Source: Acidovorax kalamii (GTDB lineage: Bacteria > Pseudomonadota > Gammaproteobacteria > Burkholderiales > Burkholderiaceae_C). From it: a stretch of 64,000 bases of DNA. Position 1 is the first letter of the stretch; the number at the start of each line of letters is the position of its first letter. Location: positions 124,001 through 188,000 of the forward strand of contig NZ_NOIG01000006.1 of the NCBI RefSeq assembly GCF_002245625.1, read 5' to 3'. Below are positions 25,428 to 33,743 of the stretch, in pieces. The notes under the pieces were generated by a model. It saw nothing but the letters and a program-made list of their open reading frames with translations. It had not been told where the DNA came from and did no database searches. The position numbers and the translations under genes are program-made.

Positions 25428-26227
25428 ATCCAGTCCACCAACTGGTCCCGGCTACGCGCCACCAGCACATTCAGCGCACAGGCCAACACGGCAATCCATA
25501 CCACCGAGACGCCCCATACGCTCGCAGGCGGCCATGCCCCCAGCAGCAGCACCTGCTGGTAGCCCTGCACCAGCCCTGTCATGGGGTTGAGCCACAGCAC
25601 CCAGCGCCAGTTCTCAGGGAAGAGCGACAAGGGAAACAGAATGGGGGAAAGATAAATGCCCACGGACAGCAGGAACCCCACCATCTGCACCACATCCCGC
25701 AGCGCAGCTGCTAGTATGGCAAGCAAATGGGCCAGCACCAGGCACAACAGCAACTGCAGCACCAGCAGGGGCAGCAATGCCAGCACGGCAAGCCGAAGGC
25801 CGTGCGCGGGCACATAGGCCAATGCCAGCAACAACAACAAAGGGCCGTAAATCAGCGCGCTCGCCAGCACTGCACGTGCGGAGAACAGCACGGGCGGCAG
25901 CGGATTTTTGTGCAAAAGCCCGCCTGCGTCGATCAGACTGGTCATACCGCGCTGCACTGCATCACAAAACGCCATCCAAGGCAGCGCCCCCACAACCAGA
26001 AACGCACCTACGGCGCGCGTGGGCGCATGCTCACCCAGGCGCATACCGAACACCACGTCGAACACGAGGTAATACGCCGCCACCGTTAGCAACGGCTGCA
26101 GGTAGGGCCATACGATACCCGCCGCCGTGCCAGCGTGGCGGGCAGCAACTTCGCGGCGGGTGAGCACCCATACAAGTGAACGGGCACTCCATAGCGAGCG
26201 CAGTTCATGGCTCAATGCTAGCAGCAT
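25424..26227 (-). CDS. wzm: ABC-2 type polysaccharide export permease (Wzm)
   Basis: A 267-residue inner-membrane protein with six hydrophobic segments, the size and pattern of Wzm. The N-terminal cytoplasmic segment SLVWVLTRREVAARHAGT precedes helix 1. GIVWPYLQPL, the reentrant region around LHKNPLPPVLFSAR and a final NPMTGLVQGYQ loop are typical of ABC2_membrane O-antigen permeases. With Wzt it would move undecaprenyl-linked glycan across the inner membrane. It lies 152 bases downstream of ppiC with a weak terminator-like hairpin between, so it probably has its own promoter in 26228-26379. Confidence 0.9.
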   Translation of the reverse strand: MLLALSHELRSLWSARSLVWVLTRREVAARHAGTAAGIVWPYLQPLLTVAAYYLVFDVVFGMRLGEHAPTRAVGAFLVVGALPWMAFCDAVQRGMTSLIDAGGLLHKNPLPPVLFSARAVLASALIYGPLLLLLALAYVPAHGLRLAVLALLPLLVLQLLLCLVLAHLLAILAAALRDVVQMVGFLLSVGIYLSPILFPLSLFPENWRWVLWLNPMTGLVQGYQQVLLLGAWPPASVWGVSVVWIAVLACALNVLVARSRDQLVDWI

Positions 26228-26333
26228 ATCGGTTGTCTGCCTTACGGCTTGCAGTCGGGTTGGTTCGGCAGATGCGCCAAATGGTTGCGTATTACGCCGT
26301 TGCCGCGCAATTAGCGTGCATCAAAAGAAGAAA

Positions 26334-26356
26334 CGCCGACCCAGGAAGGGCCGACG
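26334..26356 (-). terminator. Weak hairpin after ppiC
   Basis: CGCCGACCC (26334-26342) and GGGCCGACG (26348-26356) pair with one mismatch and a G-U. On the minus strand the stem is followed by a T-rich run (about 26324-26333). It lies just downstream of the PpiC gene stop and is a plausible but imperfect intrinsic terminator. Confidence 0.4.
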
Positions 26357-26379
26357 TGACCTCAACTTCCATCACCCGC

Positions 26380-27369
26380 TCAGGGTTTGGCGGGCACAAC
26401 AGGTGCCAACAGCTTTTCCACTGTACCGAGAATAGCCGACTCATCCAGTTTCATGGTGTCTTCGAGCGTTTTGGCCAATTCGATGCGCCCCCGTTGCTGC
26501 TCGGACTGCCGGACCTTGGCCAACAACGCCTCTTTCGCCTCTTCAAACGGCATCGGTCCCGCAGGTTTGCGCGCCACGAGCTGGAGCACATGGTAGCCAA
26601 ATTGGGTCTTGATCACCTCGGTCAAGTCTCCGGCTTTTTGCAACGCGAAGGCGGCCTCATCGAACTCCGGCACCATGCGCCCCTTAGCAAAAAATCCCAG
26701 ATCACCCCCCTTGTCAGCACTGCCAGGGTCTGCCGAGTGTTGCTTTGCGAGCGCTGCGAAGTCCGCGCCAGCCCGCAACTTGACCAAGATATCTTGTGCT
26801 TTGGCCTTGGCAGTTTCGGCATCACCTTCCCTGGTGGAAACCAGAATGTGGCGAATGTGAACCTGCTCAGGCATATGAAAGTCCGCAGGGCTCGCCTGGT
26901 ACATCGTGCGCGCCATGCTCAATAGCCGCGCGTCGGAAGGCGTGTTCGACTGATCGACTTCTACCAACAAAGCGTCGGACAACACCTTGTCCCGAGCCAG
27001 CGCAAGCGCAGCCACCACTTCAGGCTTTTGTGCAAGGCCCTGCGCTTGCGCGCGCTGCGCCAATGCCCTACGGGTATAGAGATTGGTCACCAACTGCCGC
27101 ATGGTGTTGGGCTGCTTGACAATCCGGGCGCGTGCGTCCGGCGGAATCCTCTGCACATCCGCCTCCACGTCATCGGCACTCACCCTCACCTCACCCGCGC
27201 CTGGCACTGTGCCATGAGCCAATGACGGCCCCGCCGCCTGCGCCTGCGCCATTGCCATGAGAAACGGCATCACGCAAGCCGCAGCGATCCATCGCGGGGC
27301 TGTGAATCCAGAAGCAGAAGCGCTCCATTGAGATTGACAAGCTTGAACAATTTGACCTGAATGACGCAT
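26380..27369 (-). CDS. Periplasmic peptidyl-prolyl isomerase, PpiC/parvulin (EpsD/SurA-like)
   Basis: A 329-residue exported protein with a signal region (WIAAACVMPFLMAMAQAQA at about residues 28-46). A helical chaperone-like N-domain (about 60-175) precedes a parvulin domain (about 180-280, VHIRHILVSTREGD and GGDLGFFAKGRMVPEFDEA). A C-terminal helix is rich in Lys/Glu. It would catalyse prolyl isomerisation and assist folding of exported proteins. An ATG at 27396 would add nine residues; the choice is uncertain. The gene directly follows the terminator of the large surface-protein gene and precedes the O-antigen exporter. That makes a helper role for the surface protein, or for glycan machinery as in EpsD, equally possible. 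Confidence 0.85.
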   Translation of the reverse strand: MRHSGQIVQACQSQWSASASGFTAPRWIAAACVMPFLMAMAQAQAAGPSLAHGTVPGAGEVRVSADDVEADVQRIPPDARARIVKQPNTMRQLVTNLYTRRALAQRAQAQGLAQKPEVVAALALARDKVLSDALLVEVDQSNTPSDARLLSMARTMYQASPADFHMPEQVHIRHILVSTREGDAETAKAKAQDILVKLRAGADFAALAKQHSADPGSADKGGDLGFFAKGRMVPEFDEAAFALQKAGDLTEVIKTQFGYHVLQLVARKPAGPMPFEEAKEALLAKVRQSEQQRGRIELAKTLEDTMKLDESAILGTVEKLLAPVVPAKP

Positions 27370-27429
27370 ATGTACTGAGAAGATAGACACGCCCATTCAC
27401 CATGGGCCAAAGAACAATAGGGGGAAATA

Positions 27430-27457
27430 AAAAAAGGCGGGTTACCCCGCCTTTTTT
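27430..27457 (-). terminator. Strong intrinsic terminator of the surface-protein gene
   Basis: GGCGGG (27436-27441) and CCCGCC (27446-27451) form a stem with loop TTAC. It is flanked by A6 and T6 runs, giving a symmetrical 12-bp hairpin that would work in both directions. It lies 35 bases after the stop codon of the large surface-protein gene on the minus strand. Confidence 0.88.
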
Positions 27458-27491
27458 GGTTTCGCATTGCTGCGAAAAGTTCAGCCCGTGA

Positions 27492-29240
27492 TTAGCGGCC
27501 GAAACGGTGCGACCAAGTCACGCCGAAGGTGCTGGCGAAGCCCGTACCACCGTTGGTGTTGTTCAGCTTCAGGAACGCGTCGCCAATGATTGGCAGGCCA
27601 CCCGTGAAGGTGTTGGTGTTGTTTGCACCAGTGAACGCGTTCGTGGTGGTCACAACAGTCCAGCCGTTGACGTATGGGGTCGTCATCGTGGACGCCGTCA
27701 GATCGGTGCTGGAGCTCAGCACCTTGCTGCTCGAGAACGACAGCACGCTGGTTTCGCCGCAGAAGCTCAACTGGCTAGCCACGGAAGGCGAGAAGATCGG
27801 CGCGTTGCCAGTCGTGGTTTCTTCACGGTCGAAGAAGCGCATCGAATCGGCGTTCACGCAGATGTTGCCGCGGGTGTCCACAGCCGTATTAGCTTGGTGG
27901 AACCACTCGTCCACAGCACCAACACCCACAGAAGTAGAACCAGTCACGCTCAGGTCAGAGTACAGACGGTAGGTGGCAGCGCTGGTCGTAGCAGCCTTGT
28001 AGTTGGCAGCCACGCTGTAACGACGGGTGGGCATGGAGAACACCCAGTCCGTAGCAGCCGAAATACCAGCATCCAGAGCGTACTGGTTGGACACCGACGT
28101 ACGCGACAGAGCGTTAGTCAGACGAACAGCTTGCAGCTTAGGCGAATTGGCATCAACAGCTCCAGGCAGGTAAGGCGTGGACATGTCGGGCAGATCGATG
28201 AACAGAGGCGTCACCACCGGGCCAGCGACAGCAGCCTTGGCTTGGTCAATAGCCACGGTACGCAGCAGAGGGTCGGCCGTGAAGTTGTCGATCGACGTGC
28301 CAGCAAAGAACGTGCCGGAGCCAGCATCGGTCTGAGGGAACTGCACAAAGTTGGCAGCACCTGCAGCGAGACCAGCACCCGTACGAGCTTCAATAGCCGT
28401 AGCAGCACCCGAGAAGGCGGTCGATTGCGTCAGGTTCAGAATGTACCAGTCAGCCGACAGACCCGTCGTGGACGAAGCGTAGCCCACCGAAGCGGCTGCA
28501 CCAGCGTCGGTGAAGTTGTTCATCGCGATGTCGTTCAGCAGCGTGCGAGCGGCAGAACCTTCGGTGTAGCAAGGCGCAGCGCCGGAGGAGTGCTTGATTG
28601 CCGAGTACAGAATCGACTTGGCAGTACCTGCAGCACCACCAGCAGAACCGGCAGCGCTCACCGTGCTGCTGTACAGGCTGGTCGATGGGATGTCAGCCAT
28701 GTTGAAGATTTCAACATAACCTTCACGCGTGCCATTCACATTGCTCACCGTGTTCAGGCGTGCGGTAGAGAAGGCCGTACCCGTGGCAGGAATGGCGGGC
28801 ACCGTGCAGGTCTTGTCAGCAGAGTACAGCACCGCTGCGCCGTCAGCGCCTTGCAGCACAGCACCAGTCCAAACGTCACCAGGCGACATGAAGATCTGGA
28901 AATCCTTCACGTCGTCGGAGTTGGCTGCGCCACGGAAGCGGATCTTCACAGCCTTGCCGTTGGCGCGGTCGGTGTTGCTCAGGTGGATCACGGACATGTT
29001 GCCGTTCTGCACGGTGTAGTAGGGCACCACCAGCATATGACCGACGTTGTTGGAATTAACTTCCAGCACCGTGGCGGCAGCAGCGGTAGCACCAACCACA
29101 TTGGGCTCGCTAGCAACGTTGGTACCCAGAACGGTACCGCTGGCAGCACCACCAGGGGCAGAAATAACGCTAGCCTGGGCGACGCCGGCGAAGCCACCAA
29201 CCATGGCAGCAATGCTCAGTGCCAATACATTCTTTCTCAT
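27492..29240 (-). CDS. Large secreted surface protein, possibly S-layer (NpdA-like)
   Basis: A 582-residue exported protein, about 59 kDa. A signal peptide (residues 1-23, MRKNVLALSIAAMVGGFAGV then AQA) precedes a body rich in Ala, Ser, Thr and Gly with four scattered cysteines. No enzyme motif is seen. It ends FGVTWSHRFGR. A good GGAG ribosome site lies 6-10 bases upstream, and a strong terminator closes a single-gene transcript, as expected for a highly expressed gene. I recall S-layer/nanopod proteins (NpdA) of Delftia and other Comamonadaceae with similar size and composition, but could not align them. It lies between the T2SS operon and the O-antigen exporter. A porin-like or other outer-membrane protein is an alternative. 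Confidence 0.6.
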   Translation of the reverse strand: MRKNVLALSIAAMVGGFAGVAQASVISAPGGAASGTVLGTNVASEPNVVGATAAAATVLEVNSNNVGHMLVVPYYTVQNGNMSVIHLSNTDRANGKAVKIRFRGAANSDDVKDFQIFMSPGDVWTGAVLQGADGAAVLYSADKTCTVPAIPATGTAFSTARLNTVSNVNGTREGYVEIFNMADIPSTSLYSSTVSAAGSAGGAAGTAKSILYSAIKHSSGAAPCYTEGSAARTLLNDIAMNNFTDAGAAASVGYASSTTGLSADWYILNLTQSTAFSGAATAIEARTGAGLAAGAANFVQFPQTDAGSGTFFAGTSIDNFTADPLLRTVAIDQAKAAVAGPVVTPLFIDLPDMSTPYLPGAVDANSPKLQAVRLTNALSRTSVSNQYALDAGISAATDWVFSMPTRRYSVAANYKAATTSAATYRLYSDLSVTGSTSVGVGAVDEWFHQANTAVDTRGNICVNADSMRFFDREETTTGNAPIFSPSVASQLSFCGETSVLSFSSSKVLSSSTDLTASTMTTPYVNGWTVVTTTNAFTGANNTNTFTGGLPIIGDAFLKLNNTNGGTGFASTFGVTWSHRFGR

Positions 29241-29533
29241 GCTTTAACTCCAGTTAAAAAAATAAGCGCAACTACCACGATTGATTACGCCCGCGAATCC
29301 TAGCACAGTCTTTTTCAAACCTTCCCAAGATTCCAGCACCCCGGCCCACCTGTTGCCATGCCGCAACACCGAAGACCTAGAACACCGAGTGCAGAGCGCC
29401 ACCATATGGTGTTTGCGGACTCCTAATCAGCGACTCTCACTATACCCAAGCCCTGCCAAGCCGCCATCACTTTTTTTGACAGAGGCGCACAAGTGTTGTT
29501 TCTTGATTGCGAGCCCAGCTCTCATCGCGCCAT

Positions 29534-29995
29534 TCATGGCGCTTCGTGACGCCACCACTGGCCATCGACCAGCAACCAGGTTTCATCCAGATAGGCTGTC
29601 ACGGTTGGAAGACCCAGCCCGGGAACTACGGGCTTGGTCGTCAAGCCCACGCGCGCTATGCACTTTTCAGCCTCGCACGCGACATTTGTTACCTTGCTTT
29701 CCAGCACAGCGATCTGCGCTCCAAACTGCCGCTGAAACGCCTGCTCGTCGCGCAAACTCCGGTAGGCGGGCGTCAACAACGCATAGGCAGCCTTAACGTC
29801 CCCCGCAATCCGCGCCCGCCAATATGTCTCCGCGCGGGCTTGCACCTGCTGCTCAGGCGCTCGCGGTGCAATGGACGCGCAAGCTGACAAGGCTGCGATC
29901 AAACAAACCACGCCCGTCGATTTGATAGCCCGATGCACCGGGCGATCGCCTCGGTGGAATGAAGCCCCAGAAAAGGAAAAAGTTGCCATGCTCAT
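29534..29995 (-). CDS. Small lipoprotein, NTF2-like
   Basis: A 153-residue predicted lipoprotein. The hydrophobic signal ends in the lipobox LSAC (cysteine near residue 38, from VVCLIAALSACAS). The rest is about 115 residues with a helix-plus-beta pattern (YWRARIAGDVKAAYALLTPA, then TWLLVDGQWWRHEAP) resembling NTF2/SnoaL-like domains. Two cysteines flank VACEAEKCIA. The start at 29995 is one of two nearby ATGs (the other at 29989). It is 129 bases downstream of the secretin gene in the same direction and upstream of the surface-protein gene. It could be a pilotin-like partner of the secretin, but nothing in the fold shows that. Function unknown. Confidence 0.7.
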   Translation of the reverse strand: MSMATFSFSGASFHRGDRPVHRAIKSTGVVCLIAALSACASIAPRAPEQQVQARAETYWRARIAGDVKAAYALLTPAYRSLRDEQAFQRQFGAQIAVLESKVTNVACEAEKCIARVGLTTKPVVPGLGLPTVTAYLDETWLLVDGQWWRHEAP

Positions 29996-30035
29996 GGTGT
30001 GATAAAAAGTTTTAAACAACTGGTTCGCTGATTGC

Positions 30036-30060
30036 GCAGGCCCAAATCTCTCAGGCCTGC
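30036..30060. other. Hairpin between gspD and the lipoprotein gene
   Basis: GCAGGCC (30036-30042) and GGCCTGC (30054-30060) form a perfect 7-bp stem with an 11-base loop. No T-run follows on either strand, so this is at best a weak terminator or an mRNA-stability element after gspD. Confidence 0.4.
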
Positions 30061-30124
30061 ACATTCATCGGTACCCGCGCGTGCCCACAAGTTCAACTTA
30101 CATGCGAGCCCAGCAAGAATTCAA

Positions 30125-32470
30125 TCACTGGGATGATGCCGGGGGTTTCGCCTCAGCCCCTTCTGCGGATTTGCGCAGCGATGGGACGCTCAACCCCTTA
30201 AGGCGATCGCGAAGATCTTCGCTGACCTCGCGAATGTCAATGTCACTACGAACCACCCTGGGTGTCAGCACGACAAGCAACTCTGTCCGGGTGTTGTTGG
30301 CTCGGTTGGTTCCAAAGAGCTTCCCCACCAAGGGGATATCCTGCAATATAGGCACCCCCGTCTTTCCTGAGTTGCTGTTGTCCCGAATCAACCCCCCCAA
30401 CACAATGGATTCACCCGAGCGAACCGCAACCTTGCTGCTGATTTGCCGCTGCAGAAAGGCTGGCTGCCCATCGGCTCCCGCAACCGCATCACCCACCTCC
30501 GTCACGGCCTGATCCACCTGCATCGTGACGAGATTGCCGGAATTGACAGATGGAGTCACAGTCAGGCCAACCCCAGTGTCCTTATATTGAATAGTGCTGG
30601 TTGTCGTGCTGTTGGTGTCATTGGCAGTCGTAGCACTGCGAATGGGCTGCTGATTGCCCACCGTGATAGCCGCCGTGTGGTTGTCAAGCACCATCAGGGA
30701 CGGACTGGAAATCACTTTGAGCTGAGACTTGTCTGACAAGGCCCGAAGAACCGCCCGCGTAGTCCCCCCGTTGCGCAAGATGTACGAAAAACCCTGAGCC
30801 ACCCCCCCCAGATCACCACCTGTCAAGCTGCTAATATTACCGGCCCCCGTGTAGCTACTCCCCTCTCGACTATCTTTAAAGCCCCATTGGACTCCGTAGT
30901 TGAGGTTGTCCCCCAAGGTCACCTCGACAATGGTGGCTTCAATGAGTACCTGCGTGGGGGGCAGGTCGAGACGCTTGAGCGTCGCCTCAATCCTGAGGTA
31001 GTCCCCACGCGTACCCCACACCAACACCGCGTTGTTGAGCTCATCAGCCATCACTCTGATGTTGCCAATGGCAGTAACCACCTGACCTACCTGCTGAGCG
31101 TTTTGCGAACCTTGAGCAACGCCACCCGACATATTCGTCGTTCGCCCCCCCACCGCCCCCCCCAGTGAGCCCCCCCCCAAAAGGCCAGTGCCAGACCGAC
31201 CACTAGATGCTCCGCCAAGCAATGACCCCGTGTTTCCGAACGCACTGGCCGCAGCCCCTTGGCCAAAAGTAGAGCCCGTCGTGCTGGAGAGGCCAGGAGC
31301 AACGCCACTGTTGCTTCCGGAGGTTGCATTACTCGCTCCGCCAAATATCCCACTCAGAACCGAGGCAAGGTGCCGAGCGTTGCCGTTTTGCACTTTAAAA
31401 ATATGCAACTGAGCTTCGGCGCCATTGTCACTTGGCTGGTCCAAACGCTCAATCCATCGCCGAGCCTCATCCAGGTAAGACGCCCGAGGCGTTACGACCA
31501 AGATACTGTTGATGCTCTCGATCGGCATGATGCGCAATGCACCAAACAGCGGATTTCCCTCCCCCAAGGAAGCCGGCGCCTGGGTTCGCGGTGCCTGCGC
31601 CACTGCGCCAGTACCGGGCAAAGATGGAGCAGAAGCCCCCCCCCCACCCCCAACCAACCTCAAGGCCGCTTCAATATCCTTGACGCTGGCATGCTTGAGC
31701 GGGAACACCCCCACCGACATTCCTTTAAGAAGGTCCACATCAAAAGTGTTAACGAGCTCAAGCCACCCCTCCGCCTGAGTCCGCGTTCCCGACATCACCA
31801 GTAGATTGCGCACGGTGTCAACCCGCACAATGGCATCGCCAGGCACCATAGGCCGCAAGATCGCGGCCATCTCCCCGGCCCCAATGTAGTTGAGTGGGAT
31901 AACGATTGCCCCAAACCCCGGCGACAGTGGAACTCGCGGGCTGGCCTGCCGGACGTCAGAACCCAAGTTGCGCAACATATCCGCCCGCCCAACGTGGTAA
32001 GTGCCGCGCGCATCACGGGCCAGAGCGAGTCCGTTGGCCTGCAAAGCACTCTCAAGCAGGAAAACCGCTTGATCAGGAGGAATTGCACTGCGACTCGCCA
32101 AGGTCACTGTGCCCGCTATAGGAGGGTGCATTACGTACGGCACGCCCATGATGTCTCCCAGCACTGTGCGCACAACATCAGCAACCGGTGCATCCTCAAA
32201 ACTAAATGTTAAAGGACCGCCCGCCGGCACTGTAGCAGGCCGAGCAGTGGCCACGACCTGATCATTCCCCCGAAAAATCCGCGGCTTAGACTGCCTCTCA
32301 GCATCAATCGACTCTTCCCGTCTTGGCTCTACGGGAGGCGGGACCACACGGGCTGACGAGGCAGCGCCAGACTCACCGCCTCCTATGGCGGGTTGAGCCC
32401 ACGCAGTGCTCACGAGCACGTGCAATGCTGCACAGGTAAGCACGGAATGGCCGAAGCGATGGAAAATCAT
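30125..32470 (-). CDS. gspD: Type II secretion secretin GspD
   Basis: A 781-residue outer-membrane channel subunit. A signal peptide (MIFHRFGHSVLTCAALHVLV then STAWAQ) is followed by N-domains: a short N0 region after residue 85 (LTFSFEDAPVADVVRTVL), then N1/N2 with VIPLNYIGAGEMAAILRPM and VFPLKHASVKDIEAAL. The secretin core is at about 480-740 (VLIEATIVEVTLGDNLNYG, VPILQDIPLVGKLFG). Gly-rich loops at about residues 274-280 and 355-450 are encoded by G-runs (G10 at 31636-31645, G9 at 31170-31178, G8 and G7 nearby). The gene is the last of the gsp operon, 50 bases after gspN. The C-terminus is soluble and lacks a clear S-domain, so the pilotin interaction is uncertain. Confidence 0.95.
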   Translation of the reverse strand: MIFHRFGHSVLTCAALHVLVSTAWAQPAIGGGESGAASSARVVPPPVEPRREESIDAERQSKPRIFRGNDQVVATARPATVPAGGPLTFSFEDAPVADVVRTVLGDIMGVPYVMHPPIAGTVTLASRSAIPPDQAVFLLESALQANGLALARDARGTYHVGRADMLRNLGSDVRQASPRVPLSPGFGAIVIPLNYIGAGEMAAILRPMVPGDAIVRVDTVRNLLVMSGTRTQAEGWLELVNTFDVDLLKGMSVGVFPLKHASVKDIEAALRLVGGGGGASAPSLPGTGAVAQAPRTQAPASLGEGNPLFGALRIMPIESINSILVVTPRASYLDEARRWIERLDQPSDNGAEAQLHIFKVQNGNARHLASVLSGIFGGASNATSGSNSGVAPGLSSTTGSTFGQGAAASAFGNTGSLLGGASSGRSGTGLLGGGSLGGAVGGRTTNMSGGVAQGSQNAQQVGQVVTAIGNIRVMADELNNAVLVWGTRGDYLRIEATLKRLDLPPTQVLIEATIVEVTLGDNLNYGVQWGFKDSREGSSYTGAGNISSLTGGDLGGVAQGFSYILRNGGTTRAVLRALSDKSQLKVISSPSLMVLDNHTAAITVGNQQPIRSATTANDTNSTTTSTIQYKDTGVGLTVTPSVNSGNLVTMQVDQAVTEVGDAVAGADGQPAFLQRQISSKVAVRSGESIVLGGLIRDNSNSGKTGVPILQDIPLVGKLFGTNRANNTRTELLVVLTPRVVRSDIDIREVSEDLRDRLKGLSVPSLRKSAEGAEAKPPASSQ

Positions 32471-32520
32471 TACGTTATTGAACCTACAAATACTTATTCA
32501 AAAAACGACCCCTTGTTGCC

Positions 32521-33177
32521 TCAAGGGCCAAATCGGGGAGGTGGTGGGCGTGGAAGCGCAGATGCTTGACCAGCCCCAACAGCGGGAGAGGCAGCGCTGC
32601 CGCCACTAGAAACTCCGCCGGAAACATCAGCAACTGGCGCCGATTGCGCTTGCGGGACACCCCGTGGAGTCGGCTGCGCAACACCTGCAAACTTGCTAAC
32701 ATCTGCACGCTGCATCGATAGCACCCGGGATTGCTCCCCTTGAACAAACGTTACCTGACGATCACCCAGGCTCTTCAAGGTCCATCCTTCAACACCCTGA
32801 TTCATCTGGACTCTGCGCTGCTTGCCATTGACCAGCAGTATCACGTAGCCAGTTCCATCCCCCGCCACGATACCAGTCACTCGTGCTGACCCCAGATGAT
32901 CAGGTGGTGGGGGCGGCGCCTCCGGAGGAGGTGGCGGTGGTGGTCTGCGCGTTGCAGCAAATAGCGGCCTTTCCAACATTGCCAGAAAGCGCCCAACCTC
33001 CATAGGCCTATCCCCCAGCACCGACGGCACCAGACCGCGAATGTCCGCCCTGATAGGGGCAGGCTCATGCCAGCCGTTTTCGCGGACGGCTCCGCTAGGC
33101 GTGACCCAAAGTAGCGCACACACGCCCATCAGGAGCAGATTGACGACGACTAAAGAAAGTAGTACGCGGTTCCTCAT
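32521..33177 (-). CDS. gspN: Type II secretion GspC/GspN (XpsN-like) inner-membrane protein
   Basis: A 218-residue protein. One N-terminal membrane helix (LLSLVVVNLLLMGVCALLW) is followed by ERPLFAATRRPPPPPPPE, a proline spacer, then a compact beta domain (about 95-150, ARVTGIVAGDGTGYVILLVN and VEGWTLKSLGDRQVTF) that resembles the HR/PilP-like domain which contacts the secretin. The C-terminus is low-complexity Gly/Ser/Pro. Position between gspM and gspD matches xpsN in Xanthomonas, whose product plays the GspC role. The start overlaps the stop of gspM's gene product in ATGA fashion (33174-33177). No PDZ domain, unlike classical GspC. Confidence 0.8.
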   Translation of the reverse strand: MRNRVLLSLVVVNLLLMGVCALLWVTPSGAVRENGWHEPAPIRADIRGLVPSVLGDRPMEVGRFLAMLERPLFAATRRPPPPPPPEAPPPPPDHLGSARVTGIVAGDGTGYVILLVNGKQRRVQMNQGVEGWTLKSLGDRQVTFVQGEQSRVLSMQRADVSKFAGVAQPTPRGVPQAQSAPVADVSGGVSSGGSAASPAVGAGQASALPRPPPPRFGP

Positions 33178-33743
33178 CGACGGTCTTTCAACACGCTGAG
33201 AGAGAACTGTGTTGTCAACCTCACCGGAGGCTGTTTACCAGCACTCACCATCTGCAGGCTGCCGATCAACTGAACGTTGAGCGCATCGATCATGACTGAG
33301 GGCTTTTGTCTTCCGAGGACCATTAGAACGCTCTGCAATGAAAGCAAATCACCTTCAGCCTGCACCTTAAGCACTATACGGTCATAGCCCTTTTCATCTT
33401 GAGGCTGCATTACTTGGCTGCTACTGATTTGCAGACCTGCCGCAGCAAAAATTTCGCGAATCTGCTGCTGCGCAGCATTTCCCGCCTGACTGACATCCAT
33501 GTCTGCAGGGTAGACATATTGCTGCTGAGCAAGGAGCACACGTGCACTGGATTCACTAAGTTCGATTCTCTGCTGCTCCAAACCAATCAGCCGCGCATAT
33601 CTGGGTTCAAGCTGAGACAACAGTCCTTGAGCCCAGCGATGCTTCTGATACACATAGACCCCACCAACCAGTAGTGGCAAGAGCAATACGAACACGGACG
33701 CACAAACCACAATCACGTCATGATGAACACGCAGTTGCTTCAT
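33174..33743 (-). CDS. gspM: Type II secretion protein GspM (GspMb type)
   Basis: A 189-residue bitopic protein. A membrane helix at about residues 10-30 (VIVVCASVFVLLLPLLVGGV) is followed by a coiled-coil-like stretch and a periplasmic ferredoxin-like domain (about 90-185, QQIREIFAAAGLQISSSQVM and DRIVLKVQAEGDLLSLQSVL). This fits the GspM subtype b family that partners GspL in the inner-membrane platform. It overlaps both neighbours by four bases (ATGA at each end), so its synthesis is coupled to gspL and gspN. Confidence 0.85.
   Translation of the reverse strand: MKQLRVHHDVIVVCASVFVLLLPLLVGGVYVYQKHRWAQGLLSQLEPRYARLIGLEQQRIELSESSARVLLAQQQYVYPADMDVSQAGNAAQQQIREIFAAAGLQISSSQVMQPQDEKGYDRIVLKVQAEGDLLSLQSVLMVLGRQKPSVMIDALNVQLIGSLQMVSAGKQPPVRLTTQFSLSVLKDRR

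Noticed and set aside
27507-29303. Long open frame on the plus strand opposite the surface-protein gene
   Set aside because: Arg/Ser/His-rich, no signal or motif; the minus-strand frame has signal peptide, ribosome site and terminator.
29475-29480. TTGACA on the plus strand, possible -35 box
   Set aside because: No matching -10 at proper spacing and no plus-strand gene follows.
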